Part shown: positions 1 to 5,589 of the stretch, in pieces
How the letters are laid out: each line of letters begins with the position of its first letter
Position numbering within the stretch: position 1 is the stretch's first letter
Assembly: GCA_016649795.1 (NCBI GenBank)
Contig: JAENWZ010000089.1
Span: 1 to 8,155 of the forward strand
Reading direction: 5' to 3'
Source of the DNA: Proteiniphilum sp.
GTDB lineage: Bacteria > Bacteroidota > Bacteroidia > Bacteroidales > Dysgonomonadaceae
DNA length: 8,155 nt
Program-made: the position numbers and the translations under genes
The notes under the pieces: generated by a model
What the model was told of the DNA's origin: nothing
Database searches by the model: none
What the model saw: only the letters and a program-made list of their open reading frames with translations

Positions 1-819
1 CATCTCCTCGCTCCAGAGGAACTCCCGCATCGGTTTGCCGCTGCCCCAGAGAGCAACCCTGCCGCACGTCACGCCATATTTCTCCAGCAGATTGATGATC
101 TGCTCATCTGTTGCAGATCCCTTTGTTCCCTCCGCCGTCCGAGGTTCCGCATCCCAACCCCGTACTATAGCACCAACACCCTCTACCGGTCGTCGGCGCA
201 GATCCTCCCGGATCGCCTCCATATCGCCCTCCATCAGGCATTTCGCCAGGTGTATCTTACGGATCATCGCCGGCAGCACATGGCTCTTCTCCAGGTCGAA
301 GTTGTCGTTCGGTCCGTAGAGGTTAGTAGGCATCACGGCGATGTAGTTGGTATCATACTGCAGGTTAAAGCTCTCGCACATTTTTAAGCCGGCGATCTTT
401 GCAATGGCATAGGGCTCGTTGGTATATTCCAGCGGGCCGGTCAGCAGCGTATCCTCGCTCATCGGCTGCGGCGCCTCTTTCGGGTAGATGCAAGTGCTGC
501 CCAGGAAGAGCAGCTTCTGCACGTTGTGCCTGTAGCTCTCCCCTATCACGTTGTTCTGTATCTGCAGGTTGCGGTAGATGAAATCAGCCCGGTAGGTGTT
601 GTTGGCCATGATGCCGCCCACGTGCGCCGCCGCCAGGAAGACATACTCCGGCTGCTGCTCCTCAAAGAAGCGGGCCACAGCCACACCGTCCATCAGGTCC
701 AGCTCGCTGTGTCTCCGCCCGATCAGGTTACTATACCCTCTCTTCTCCAGGTTATTCCATATCGCCGATCCCACCAGTCCCCCGTGTCCGGCAATGTATA
801 TTTTCGCATTTTTGTTCAT
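1..819 (-). CDS. fcl: GDP-L-fucose synthase, 3' end cut by window
   Basis: This NADPH-dependent epimerase/reductase of the SDR superfamily converts GDP-4-keto-6-deoxy-D-mannose to GDP-L-fucose in the cytoplasm. The 273 visible residues begin at the ATG at 819-817 ([20 protein letters not shown]), which puts the GxxGxxG nucleotide-binding loop at residues 11-17. The expected catalytic residues are present: Ser108 in GSTCIYP, Cys110, Tyr137 and Lys141 in PYAIAK, and His180 in SHVLPAM. The segment at about residues 195-255 is longer than in the E. coli enzyme and ends in [16 protein letters not shown]. An insertion here is, to my knowledge, usual in Bacteroidales Fcl. The last visible codon is the one at 3-1, so the C-terminal substrate-binding part lies outside the window. 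The gene starts 65 bp after gmd on the same strand, consistent with cotranscription. The family call is very secure. Confidence 0.95.
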   Translation of the reverse strand, partial: MNKNAKIYIAGHGGLVGSAIWNNLEKRGYSNLIGRRHSELDLMDGVAVARFFEEQQPEYVFLAAAHVGGIMANNTYRADFIYRNLQIQNNVIGESYRHNVQKLLFLGSTCIYPKEAPQPMSEDTLLTGPLEYTNEPYAIAKIAGLKMCESFNLQYDTNYIAVMPTNLYGPNDNFDLEKSHVLPAMIRKIHLAKCLMEGDMEAIREDLRRRPVEGVGAIVRGWDAEPRTAEGTKGSATDEQIINLLEKYGVTCGRVALWGSGKPMREFLWSEEM

Positions 820-840
820 ATGTTTGATTTTAGCTGGAAG

Positions 841-888
841 CGGTAAGCGGTAAGCTTTTTAGCATATCGCTTATGACTTACAGCTTAC
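841..888 (-). repeat. Degenerate heptad array at the gmd stop codon
   Basis: On the minus strand the gmd stop codon opens a series of 7-bp units of the type TAAGCTG and TAAGTCA. The units then degrade and continue in the opposite sense as GCTTACC, GCTTACC and GCTTCC. The two orientations could pair as an imperfect hairpin between gmd and fcl. This is the weakest of the window's arrays, but its position directly at a stop codon matches the others. Confidence 0.6.
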
Positions 889-1943
889 ATTTTCCCCACC
901 TTCTCCAAATCATGCCGCATCATCTGTCTTACCAGCTCCTGGAACGATGTTTTTCGTGGGTTCCATCCCAGCAGGGTGCGTGCTTTGGTAGGATCGCCCA
1001 TCAGCTGCTCCACTTCGGCGGGACGGAAATACTTTGGATCCACCTCCACGAGAATGTTCCCCGTAGCCTTGTCTATCCCCTTTTCGTCGATCCCCGACCC
1101 ATCCCATCGCAGGTTGATCCCCGCTTCGGCGAAGGCCAGCGTACAGAACTCGCGCACGGTATGCATCTCGCCCGTAGCGATCACAAAATCCTCTGGTTTG
1201 TCGTGCTGCAGCATCAGCCACATGCACTCCACGTAGTCGCGGGCGTGGCCCCAGTCACGACGAGCATCCATATTGCCCAGGTAGAGTTTGTCCTGCATCC
1301 CCTGTGCGATACGGGCGGCAGCCAGGGTGATCTTGCGGGTGACAAAGGTCTCTCCGCGCCGCTCACTCTCGTGATTGAAAAGGATGCCATTCACGGCGAA
1401 CATACCGTACGACTCGCGGTAGTTCTTCGTGATCCAGAAGCCGTAGAGCTTCGCCACGCCGTAGGGACTGCGTGGGTAGAACGGCGTCGTCTCTTTCTGT
1501 GGCACCTCCTGCACCAGGCCGAAGAGCTCCGAGGTCGATGCCTGGTAGATCCGTGTCTTCTTCTCCAGTCCCAGGATACGCACCGCCTCCAGCAGGCGCA
1601 GTGTCCCCACCGCATCCGTCTCGGCCGTGTACTCAGGTACGTCGAAGCTCACCTTCACGTGACTTTGTGCCGCCAGGTTATAGATCTCATCCGGCTGAAT
1701 GGTCTGGATGATCCGTATCAGCGAGCTGGAGTCCGTCATATCGGCATAATGGAGGTTGATCTCCCTTTTCTGCTTCATGTCGCGCACCCACTCGTCGAAG
1801 TAGAGGTGCTCAATGCGTCCCGTGTTGAAAGAGGAGGAGCGGCGCAGTGTGCCGTGCACCTCGTAACCCTTCTCCAGCAGGAACTCCGCCAGATAGGATC
1901 CGTCCTGTCCTGTGATGCCGGTGATCAGTGCTTTTTTATGCAT
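885..1943 (-). CDS. gmd: GDP-mannose 4,6-dehydratase
   Basis: Gmd makes GDP-4-keto-6-deoxy-D-mannose from GDP-D-mannose, the step before Fcl. The 352-residue protein is close to the usual family length (373 in E. coli). It opens with the dinucleotide-binding loop [17 protein letters not shown] (Gly9, Gly12, Gly15). The active site is visible as TSELFG at about 137-142 (Thr137, Glu139) and YGVAK (Tyr161, Lys165). Family blocks [14 protein letters not shown] (192-205), [16 protein letters not shown] (223-238) and [13 protein letters not shown] (305-317) follow. The ATG at 1943 sits at the expected start, two codons before the first beta strand. Fcl follows immediately on the same strand, so the pair is a complete GDP-L-fucose branch, probably for capsule or other surface glycans. 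A 394-residue open frame on the opposite strand is a by-product of the GC-rich coding sequence. Confidence 0.97.
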   Translation of the reverse strand: MHKKALITGITGQDGSYLAEFLLEKGYEVHGTLRRSSSFNTGRIEHLYFDEWVRDMKQKREINLHYADMTDSSSLIRIIQTIQPDEIYNLAAQSHVKVSFDVPEYTAETDAVGTLRLLEAVRILGLEKKTRIYQASTSELFGLVQEVPQKETTPFYPRSPYGVAKLYGFWITKNYRESYGMFAVNGILFNHESERRGETFVTRKITLAAARIAQGMQDKLYLGNMDARRDWGHARDYVECMWLMLQHDKPEDFVIATGEMHTVREFCTLAFAEAGINLRWDGSGIDEKGIDKATGNILVEVDPKYFRPAEVEQLMGDPTKARTLLGWNPRKTSFQELVRQMMRHDLEKVGKM

Positions 1944-2038
1944 GTTGATATTCTGTTTGACTTAATAATAAAGTATAAAGATATGTTTTTTTATTCTCTT
2001 CCGATAGTAGAAAGCACAAAAAACGCCAGTATCATTCT

Positions 2039-2094
2039 GCTGAACGCTGAGAGCTGATCTGATCACTAACTGCTGAAAGCTGATTGCTGATCTT
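2039..2094 (-). repeat. Heptad array, not attached to a gene end
   Basis: Units such as CTGAAAG, CTGATTG and AGCTGAT (plus-strand reading) recur with a 7-bp step and some slippage. The array lies between the ATPase 3' end and gmd, about 100 bp upstream of the gmd start. Unlike the others it does not overlap a stop codon. It may be the far flank of a composite unit whose near flank is the array at 2208-2263. Confidence 0.6.
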
Positions 2095-2126
2095 ACCATA
2101 CATATACAACATAATAAGCAAATATT

Positions 2127-2173
2127 GTCATTGTATTGACTAAATTAATATAAATTCCGTCATTGTATTGACT
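2127..2173. repeat. Two 15-bp direct repeats, 32-bp step
   Basis: GTCATTGTATTGACT occurs identically at 2127-2141 and 2159-2173. Each copy contains the short inverted half-sites GTCA and TGAC around a 6-bp centre, so each could bind a dimeric protein on the same helical face (32 bp is about three turns). The pair lies 184-230 bp upstream of gmd and 88-134 bp downstream of the ATPase stop. Its function is unknown. Confidence 0.7.
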
Positions 2174-2207
2174 GTATTTGCAGACATATTATCTTTTGTG
2201 ATAAACA

Positions 2208-2263
2208 ACCGCTGATTGCTGATAATTGACCTCTGACCACTGAAAGCTGACCACTGACCGCTA
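2208..2263 (-). repeat. Heptad array at the ATPase stop codon
   Basis: Read on the minus strand, the ATPase TAG stop is part of the first unit (TTAGCGG). About seven further units of the form TCAGNNN follow with a strict 7-bp step, for example TCAGTGG and TCAGCTT. This is the most regular array in the window. Confidence 0.75.
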
Positions 2264-3562
2264 ATATATCCCAACTGCATTTATCGCGTACAAAGGCAGA
2301 TTAATCATCCACGATTCCACTTTATAGTCAGCCAGGGAGGTACGAATAGCTTTTCCGGGGCTGTTTTTCTGACAGAAAAGCCTAAAGCTGTTTGACTTAA
2401 CATTTTCACCAGATTTCACTTCGATTGGTATCACATCACCATTTGCTGTTTGAATAAGAAAATCAAGCTCATACTTGCTGTTACCGAATGTATGATAATA
2501 GAGTGACAATTCGCTCTCTTGATTCAGTTGCTGGAAGACATATTGTTCCGTCAATGCACCTTTGAACTCGGAAAAAATGGCATCACCCTCTGCAATCGTT
2601 TTGGCATTCAGCTTCGACATTGCCCCCAGGAGTCCCACATCGTTGTGAAAAAGTTTGAAGGCAGATAACTCCTGATACGCAACCAAAGGCAAAGCGGGTT
2701 TGTTTGTGTTGTAAACCTTATGCAGCAGACCTGCATCGGTGAGCCATTGGATGGCCAATTCAAAATCCTTGGCTCTGGCACCCTCTTTTATCACACCGTA
2801 GATGAATTTTTTGTTTTCTTTCGATAACTGCGATGGGATACTATCCCACACCATGTTGATCCTCGGTAAAACTTCCTTTGGAGCATGTTTTGAGAAGTCG
2901 TTCCGATAGGAGTCAATGATTTGATTCTGGATGATGCGCACCTGTTGCCAATCCCGGTTTTCCACAAAATCGCCGACAGCCTCGGGCATTCCGCCTACAT
3001 ACAGATAATAGCGCAGGTAGTTGATTAGTTTATTTTTAAAAAAGGAGAGATTTTCAAGATCATTTTTTACCAGGAGATCTGTGATGCCCGGTTCATCCAT
3101 AGCCAGCAAGAACTCGTAAAATGACATGGGATACAATTTCATCAACTCCACTTTTCCAACGGGAAATGACTCACCGGGGTGTATACCCACCCCAAGTAGA
3201 GAGCCTGCAGCGATGATGTGGTACTGGGGTGCATCTTCATAGAGATACTTCAATGCGGTGATGCCTTTACGTGCCACCTGAATCTCATCGAAGATGATCA
3301 AGGTATCCGCTGCATTTATCCTGAGATTACAATAGGCGTTCAGCACCGTTACAATCCTGTCTGCATCAAAATCAACTTCAAAAAGATGAACCGGAGCACC
3401 CGGCCTTTCAAAATTGATGTATGCCACCTGCTTGTAATGCTTTCTGCCGAATTCCTGCAGAAGCCAGGTCTTGCCCACCTGCCTGGCTCCAAGGAAAACA
3501 AGCGGCTTCCGTCTTTTGGACATCCTCCACTTAATCAGCTCATTCACCTTTGTACGATACAT
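2261..3562 (-). CDS. AAA_14/DUF4143 family ATPase
   Basis: This 433-residue protein belongs to a family of ATP-binding proteins common in multiple copies in Bacteroidetes and archaea (COG1373-like). Its cellular role is not established. It has a Walker A motif GARQVGKT at 25-32, a Walker B motif LIIFDE at 88-93, and a sensor-like AAGSLLGV at about 117-124. A helical middle follows, then a DUF4143 C-terminal domain with a PD-(D/E)XK-like pattern: Glu365/Asp367 in YELDFL and Glu381-Val-Lys383 in PIEVKSG. That pattern suggests a nuclease-fold domain but does not prove nuclease activity. The ATG at 3562 is the natural start, because Walker A follows at the usual distance. The gene is visibly more AT-rich than gmd or the pfl genes and is flanked by repeats and by a second, decayed family member, which suggests lateral arrival. 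I see no toxin or restriction partner. Confidence 0.9.
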   Translation of the reverse strand: MYRTKVNELIKWRMSKRRKPLVFLGARQVGKTWLLQEFGRKHYKQVAYINFERPGAPVHLFEVDFDADRIVTVLNAYCNLRINAADTLIIFDEIQVARKGITALKYLYEDAPQYHIIAAGSLLGVGIHPGESFPVGKVELMKLYPMSFYEFLLAMDEPGITDLLVKNDLENLSFFKNKLINYLRYYLYVGGMPEAVGDFVENRDWQQVRIIQNQIIDSYRNDFSKHAPKEVLPRINMVWDSIPSQLSKENKKFIYGVIKEGARAKDFELAIQWLTDAGLLHKVYNTNKPALPLVAYQELSAFKLFHNDVGLLGAMSKLNAKTIAEGDAIFSEFKGALTEQYVFQQLNQESELSLYYHTFGNSKYELDFLIQTANGDVIPIEVKSGENVKSNSFRLFCQKNSPGKAIRTSLADYKVESWMINLPLYAINAVGIY

Positions 3563-3589
3563 ATTTACCGGCTTTTATGAAGTTATTAA

Positions 3590-3640
3590 ACATTTTTCTC
3601 CCAATATAATCCGATAAAAATACACTTTTCTCCCAATACA
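3590..3640 (-). promoter_or_regulatory. Paired 19-bp boxes upstream of the ATPase
   Basis: ACATTTTTCTCCCAATATA (3590-3608) and ACACTTTTCTCCCAATACA (3622-3640) match at 17 of 19 positions with a 32-bp step. They start 28 bp upstream of the ATPase ATG. On the coding strand each box reads TATTGGGAGAAAA at its core. Position, duplication and helical phasing suggest an operator or a self-recognition site for the ATPase. The part of the boxes nearest 3651 lies in what was coding sequence of the ATPase remnant, or replaced it. Confidence 0.5.
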
Positions 3641-3650
3641 TCAAAGCAAA

Positions 3651-3882
3651 ACCGCACTTTTCCAACACGAAGTCAACTTCCTGGTTTCCGTCACGCCAAT
3701 AGTATAGACTGTATTTTTCAGAGAGAGCATGGTTCAACAAATGTGTACCAACCGATGATTCAACCAATCTCCCCCAATATTTGGGAGAGATGATTGCCTG
3801 TTCATAGCTTCCATCACTTTGAGAAGTTATCAATACATTGTTATAGACCTGAAATTTCGGACTTGAACCACGCTTTCGAATC
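3651..3882 (-). pseudogene. Remnant of a second DUF4143 ATPase
   Basis: In one frame the minus strand reads RKRGSSPKFQVYNN, continues into SPKYWGRLVESSVGTHLLNH and ends in YYWRDGNQEVDFVLEKCG. This is the C-terminal DUF4143 block of a family member different from the intact ATPase downstream. The ATPase half with Walker motifs is absent: an in-frame TGA lies at 3890-3888, just before the homology. At the other end the family pattern stops after VLEKCG, where an IEVKSG-like segment would be expected. The frame then runs on as unrelated sequence and overlaps the start of the intact ATPase. The only start codon in the frame is an internal TTG, so expression is unlikely. It is a 5'- and 3'-truncated relic, probably left by insertion or turnover of ATPase genes at this spot. 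Confidence 0.75.
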
Positions 3883-3944
3883 TGGGCTCATTAATCCTCA
3901 ATATAACTCTCTCCAAATGTGCACGTTCAAACATATCTAGTGAA

Positions 3945-3999
3945 TTTACTCAATAGGTTAACTATTTTTACTCATTATATTGAGCAAATTTACTCAATA
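3945..3999. promoter_or_regulatory. Three TTTACTCA iterons, 22-bp step, with a palindrome
   Basis: TTTACTCA begins at 3945, 3967 and 3989, exactly 22 bp apart; two copies extend to TTTACTCAATA. The last copy is the right arm of a 22-bp palindrome at 3978-3999 (arms TATTGAG and CTCAATA, AT-rich centre, one mismatched pair). The cluster lies just upstream of the ATPase remnant on the minus strand, so it is probably the control region of that dead gene. The arm TATTGAG resembles TATTGGG in the boxes before the intact ATPase. The regular spacing indicates protein binding on one face of the helix. The binding protein is unknown. Confidence 0.6.
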
Positions 4000-4043
4000 C
4001 TTTTGAATCGATATGGAAAAATGTGTTATAACCTATTGCTCTA

Positions 4044-4141
4044 TCTGTTAGCTGACTGCTTATTGTTAAATCCTAAACCTAAACCGCTGCCCCTTTCAAT
4101 CTTCCACCTAAAAGCTAATAGCTGACTGCTGACCGCTTACA
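4044..4141 (-). repeat. Composite tail of pflA: heptads, 41-bp core, heptads
   Basis: On the minus strand the pflA stop (TAA) is part of heptads such as TAAGCTG and TAAGCGG at 4141-4110. A core at 4113-4073 follows, beginning TTTTAGGTGGAAG and ending GGTTTAG. After a short gap a second small heptad group (about 4066-4044) contains CAGTCAGCTAACAG. The same order of parts recurs downstream of the focA-like gene (7435-7534), and the cores are alignable. It has no T-run of a normal intrinsic terminator. Confidence 0.65.
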
Positions 4142-4841
4142 GCTTAAATATCTCCCTCGCCCGTTTCAGCCGCTCTGTCGACAGCTCAGGTATACCCTCC
4201 AGCCGGTATTGCAACCCCATCTGTTCATATTTGCGGGTTCCCATGGTGTGATAAGGCAGCAATTCCACTTTTTCGATGCAGCGGTAAGGTTTGAGGAAGT
4301 CCACCAGCTGCTGCAACAGATGGTCGTCGTCCGTCCATCCCGGCACAATCACATGGCGTATCCATGTCGGGATCTGCTTCTCTTCAAGGTAATCAAGAGA
4401 GCTGAGGGTATTGGTGATCTTCGCGCCGGTCAGCTCCTTGTGCTGTACCCGATCGATCGATTTCACATCGAGCAGCACCAGATCCGTCACATCCAATGCG
4501 TCACGCACCGCCTGTGTCCAGATAGCCCCTGCAGTGTCCAGCGCCGTGTGGATCCCCTGCTCCCTGCAGAGGAGGAAGAACTCCCGCACGAACGCCGCCT
4601 GCATCAGTGGCTCCCCACCGGTCACTGTGACACCCCCTTTGGCGATAAAGCTTTTGTAGCGCATCACCTCCTCCAGCAGCTCTTCCGGCGTCATCCGGTA
4701 GCTGCCCTCCCCTTTCTCCCATGTGTCCGGGTTGTGACAGTAGAGGCAGCGCAGCGGGCAGCCCTGCAGGAATACCACGAATCGTATCCCCGGGCCGTCC
4801 ACCGTGCCGAAGCTCTCCAAAGAATGTATATTTCCTACCAT
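4137..4841 (-). CDS. pflA: Pyruvate formate-lyase activating enzyme
   Basis: This radical-SAM enzyme uses a [4Fe-4S] cluster and S-adenosylmethionine to abstract a hydrogen from the glycyl residue of PflB, which switches PflB on under anaerobic conditions. With the start at 4841 the protein has 234 residues (246 in E. coli) and begins MVGNIHSLESFGTVDGPGIR, the family's usual N-terminus. The cluster ligands are Cys28, Cys32 and Cys35 in CPLRCLYC, the SAM-binding GGEP is at 75-78, and DVKSID is at 125-130. An upstream in-frame ATG at 4886 would add 15 residues, but that stretch falls inside a repeat element and has no counterpart in the family, so I prefer 4841. The gene follows pflB on the same strand after 523 bp of repeat DNA. 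The last codons (AAG CTG TAA) are part of the heptad array downstream. Confidence 0.93.
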   Translation of the reverse strand: MVGNIHSLESFGTVDGPGIRFVVFLQGCPLRCLYCHNPDTWEKGEGSYRMTPEELLEEVMRYKSFIAKGGVTVTGGEPLMQAAFVREFFLLCREQGIHTALDTAGAIWTQAVRDALDVTDLVLLDVKSIDRVQHKELTGAKITNTLSSLDYLEEKQIPTWIRHVIVPGWTDDDHLLQQLVDFLKPYRCIEKVELLPYHTMGTRKYEQMGLQYRLEGIPELSTERLKRAREIFKL

Positions 4842-4868
4842 AGGATGTGATTGATAAAGATTAGTGTC

Positions 4869-5108
4869 TCCGGATAATATTTCCAAGACATCAGCTTATT
4901 GCCGGGGGATCCGTTTGCTGCAACAAGCGTGAGCTGACAAGTTGTTTGAATATTTGCGATAAGCCAAATGAGCAGAAGACAAGTTTACTTGGATTATGCC
5001 ATGGTGAGCAAATGTCTACGTTAGTGAACGAAGCGAGTTCTTGTCAGGCAGCTTGTAAAGCGTAAACGGGTCGACAAGAAGATGCAGTCGCAGTGAAATA
5101 TATCCGGA
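4869..5108. repeat. Nested inverted-repeat element A
   Basis: The outer arms are TCCGGATAATATTTC (4869-4883) and GAAATATATCCGGA (5095-5108), complementary apart from one bulged base. A middle pair is ATCCGTTT (4909-4916) with AAACGGGT (5064-5071). The inner pair is CTGACAAG (4934-4941) with CTTGTCAG (5040-5047). Next to the inner right arm is the loop motif TGAACGAAGCGAGTT (5025-5039). The order of parts is the same as in element B (7274-7424), but A carries 83 extra bp at 4942-5024. The left end abuts the pflA start region. Confidence 0.8.
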
Positions 5109-5183
5109 AGCCGCAAAGCTGAGAATTGATACCGGGTCTGTCAGAAGCAGCAAGATGCAGAAATATTGAATCAGCTGTAAAGT

Positions 5184-5337
5184 AGGATGTTTTTCTTGAA
5201 CCTCAGTTATTCTTTGGAAACTTGTCCGACGAAGGTTACGTAAAAAAGAGAAGTTGTGTGAGCGAAGCGAGTTCTTCTCTTTTCGTAACCGAGTCGATGA
5301 CAGGTCAAAGAATAAGTGCAGACAAGAAAAACATCCT
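5184..5337. repeat. Nested inverted-repeat element C
   Basis: Four tiers of arms close one large hairpin. AGGATGTTTTTCTTG (5184-5198) pairs with 5323-5337, all 15 bp. TTATTCTTTG (5207-5216) pairs with 5306-5315. GGTTACG (5234-5240) pairs with 5284-5290. AAAAGAGAAG (5244-5253) pairs with 5274-5283. The 20-nt loop contains TGAGCGAAGCGAGTT, as in elements A and B, although the arms are unrelated. No open frame or T-run suits a gene or a standard terminator. Confidence 0.85.
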
Positions 5338-5342
5338 GTGTA

Positions 5343-5373
5343 CTAAAAGCTGATGGCTGATAGCTTATAGCTT
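5343..5373 (-). repeat. Heptad array at the pflB stop codon
   Basis: On the minus strand the units AAGCTA, TAAGCTA, TCAGCCA and TCAGCTT run through the last codons (AAG CTA TAA) of the pflB frame. The array ends just before element C. Confidence 0.7.
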
Positions 5374-5589
5374 CTGATTAATCGTCCTCGAGATCACATC
5401 CAGCTGCTGTTCACGTGTCAGCTTGATGAAATTTACCGCGTAGCCCGACACACGTATCGTGAGCTGCGGGTAGTCCTCCGGGTGCGCCATTGCATCCAGC
5501 AGCAGCTCCTTGTTGAAGACGTTCACGTTCAGGTGCTGTCCGCCGTCCGCTGTGAAGTAACCGTCGAGGAGACTCACCAGGTTGGTCAC
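5365..5589 (-). CDS. pflB: Pyruvate formate-lyase C-terminal fragment (glycyl-radical domain)
   Basis: This frame encodes the last 73-74 residues of PflB, starting at [11 protein letters not shown]. It contains [19 protein letters not shown] and the glycyl-radical loop RVSGYAVNF, with the radical glycine at position 49 (Gly734 in E. coli). It is out of frame with the larger part upstream. Roughly 160 residues that should lie between the two are absent. A GTG at 5589 overlaps the TGA of the upstream part as GTGA, so translation by termination-reinitiation is conceivable. A free peptide of this kind would be reminiscent of the spare-part protein YfiD/GrcA, but without the rest of the barrel I regard it as the tail of a broken gene or an assembly error. 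Confidence 0.75.
   Translation of the reverse strand: MTNLVSLLDGYFTADGGQHLNVNVFNKELLLDAMAHPEDYPQLTIRVSGYAVNFIKLTREQQLDVISRTINQKL

Larger units (their letters stand above)
1944..2260. other. Repeat-rich spacer of 317 bp between the ATPase and gmd
   Basis: No gene is visible here. The spacer holds two heptad arrays and a 15-bp direct repeat, listed separately. The 95 bp next to gmd are AT-rich and should contain its promoter. TATCTTTA on the minus strand (1983-1976) resembles the Bacteroidetes -7 element TAnnTTTG, but I see no convincing -33 partner at the right distance, so I do not call a promoter. Confidence 0.7.
4842..5364. other. 523-bp pflB-pflA spacer made of repeats
   Basis: No coding sequence is supported here. 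The spacer contains two nested inverted-repeat elements (4869-5108 and 5184-5337) and the heptads at the pflB end. The 75 bp between the elements include GGGTCTGTCAGAAGCAGCAA followed by GATGCAG. This resembles the right arm of the first element and may be a decayed third copy. Confidence 0.75.

Noticed and set aside
873..2057. 394-residue open frame on the plus strand
   Set aside because: It is antisense to gmd, whose motifs are unmistakable. The plus-strand translation shows no family pattern and is explained by GC-rich codon use.
2127..2173. CRISPR-like spacing (32 bp) of the 15-bp repeats
   Set aside because: There are only two copies, the repeat is short, the intervening 17 bp is too short for a spacer, and there are no cas genes. 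The same applies to 3590-3640.
3768..3790. Near-palindrome TCTCCC...GGGAGA
   Set aside because: It falls in the conserved SPKYWGRLVE coding block of the ATPase remnant and is adequately explained by that coding sequence.
3919..4125. 68-residue plus-strand frame
   Set aside because: It is composed of the iterons, the palindrome and part of the repeat core, with no plausible start context.
4209..4850. 213-residue open frame on the plus strand
   Set aside because: It is antisense to pflA with no recognisable domain.
5184..5337. Element C as an intrinsic terminator of pflB
   Set aside because: It is far longer than a terminator hairpin, has four tiers with internal loops, and no terminal T-run follows on the minus strand.
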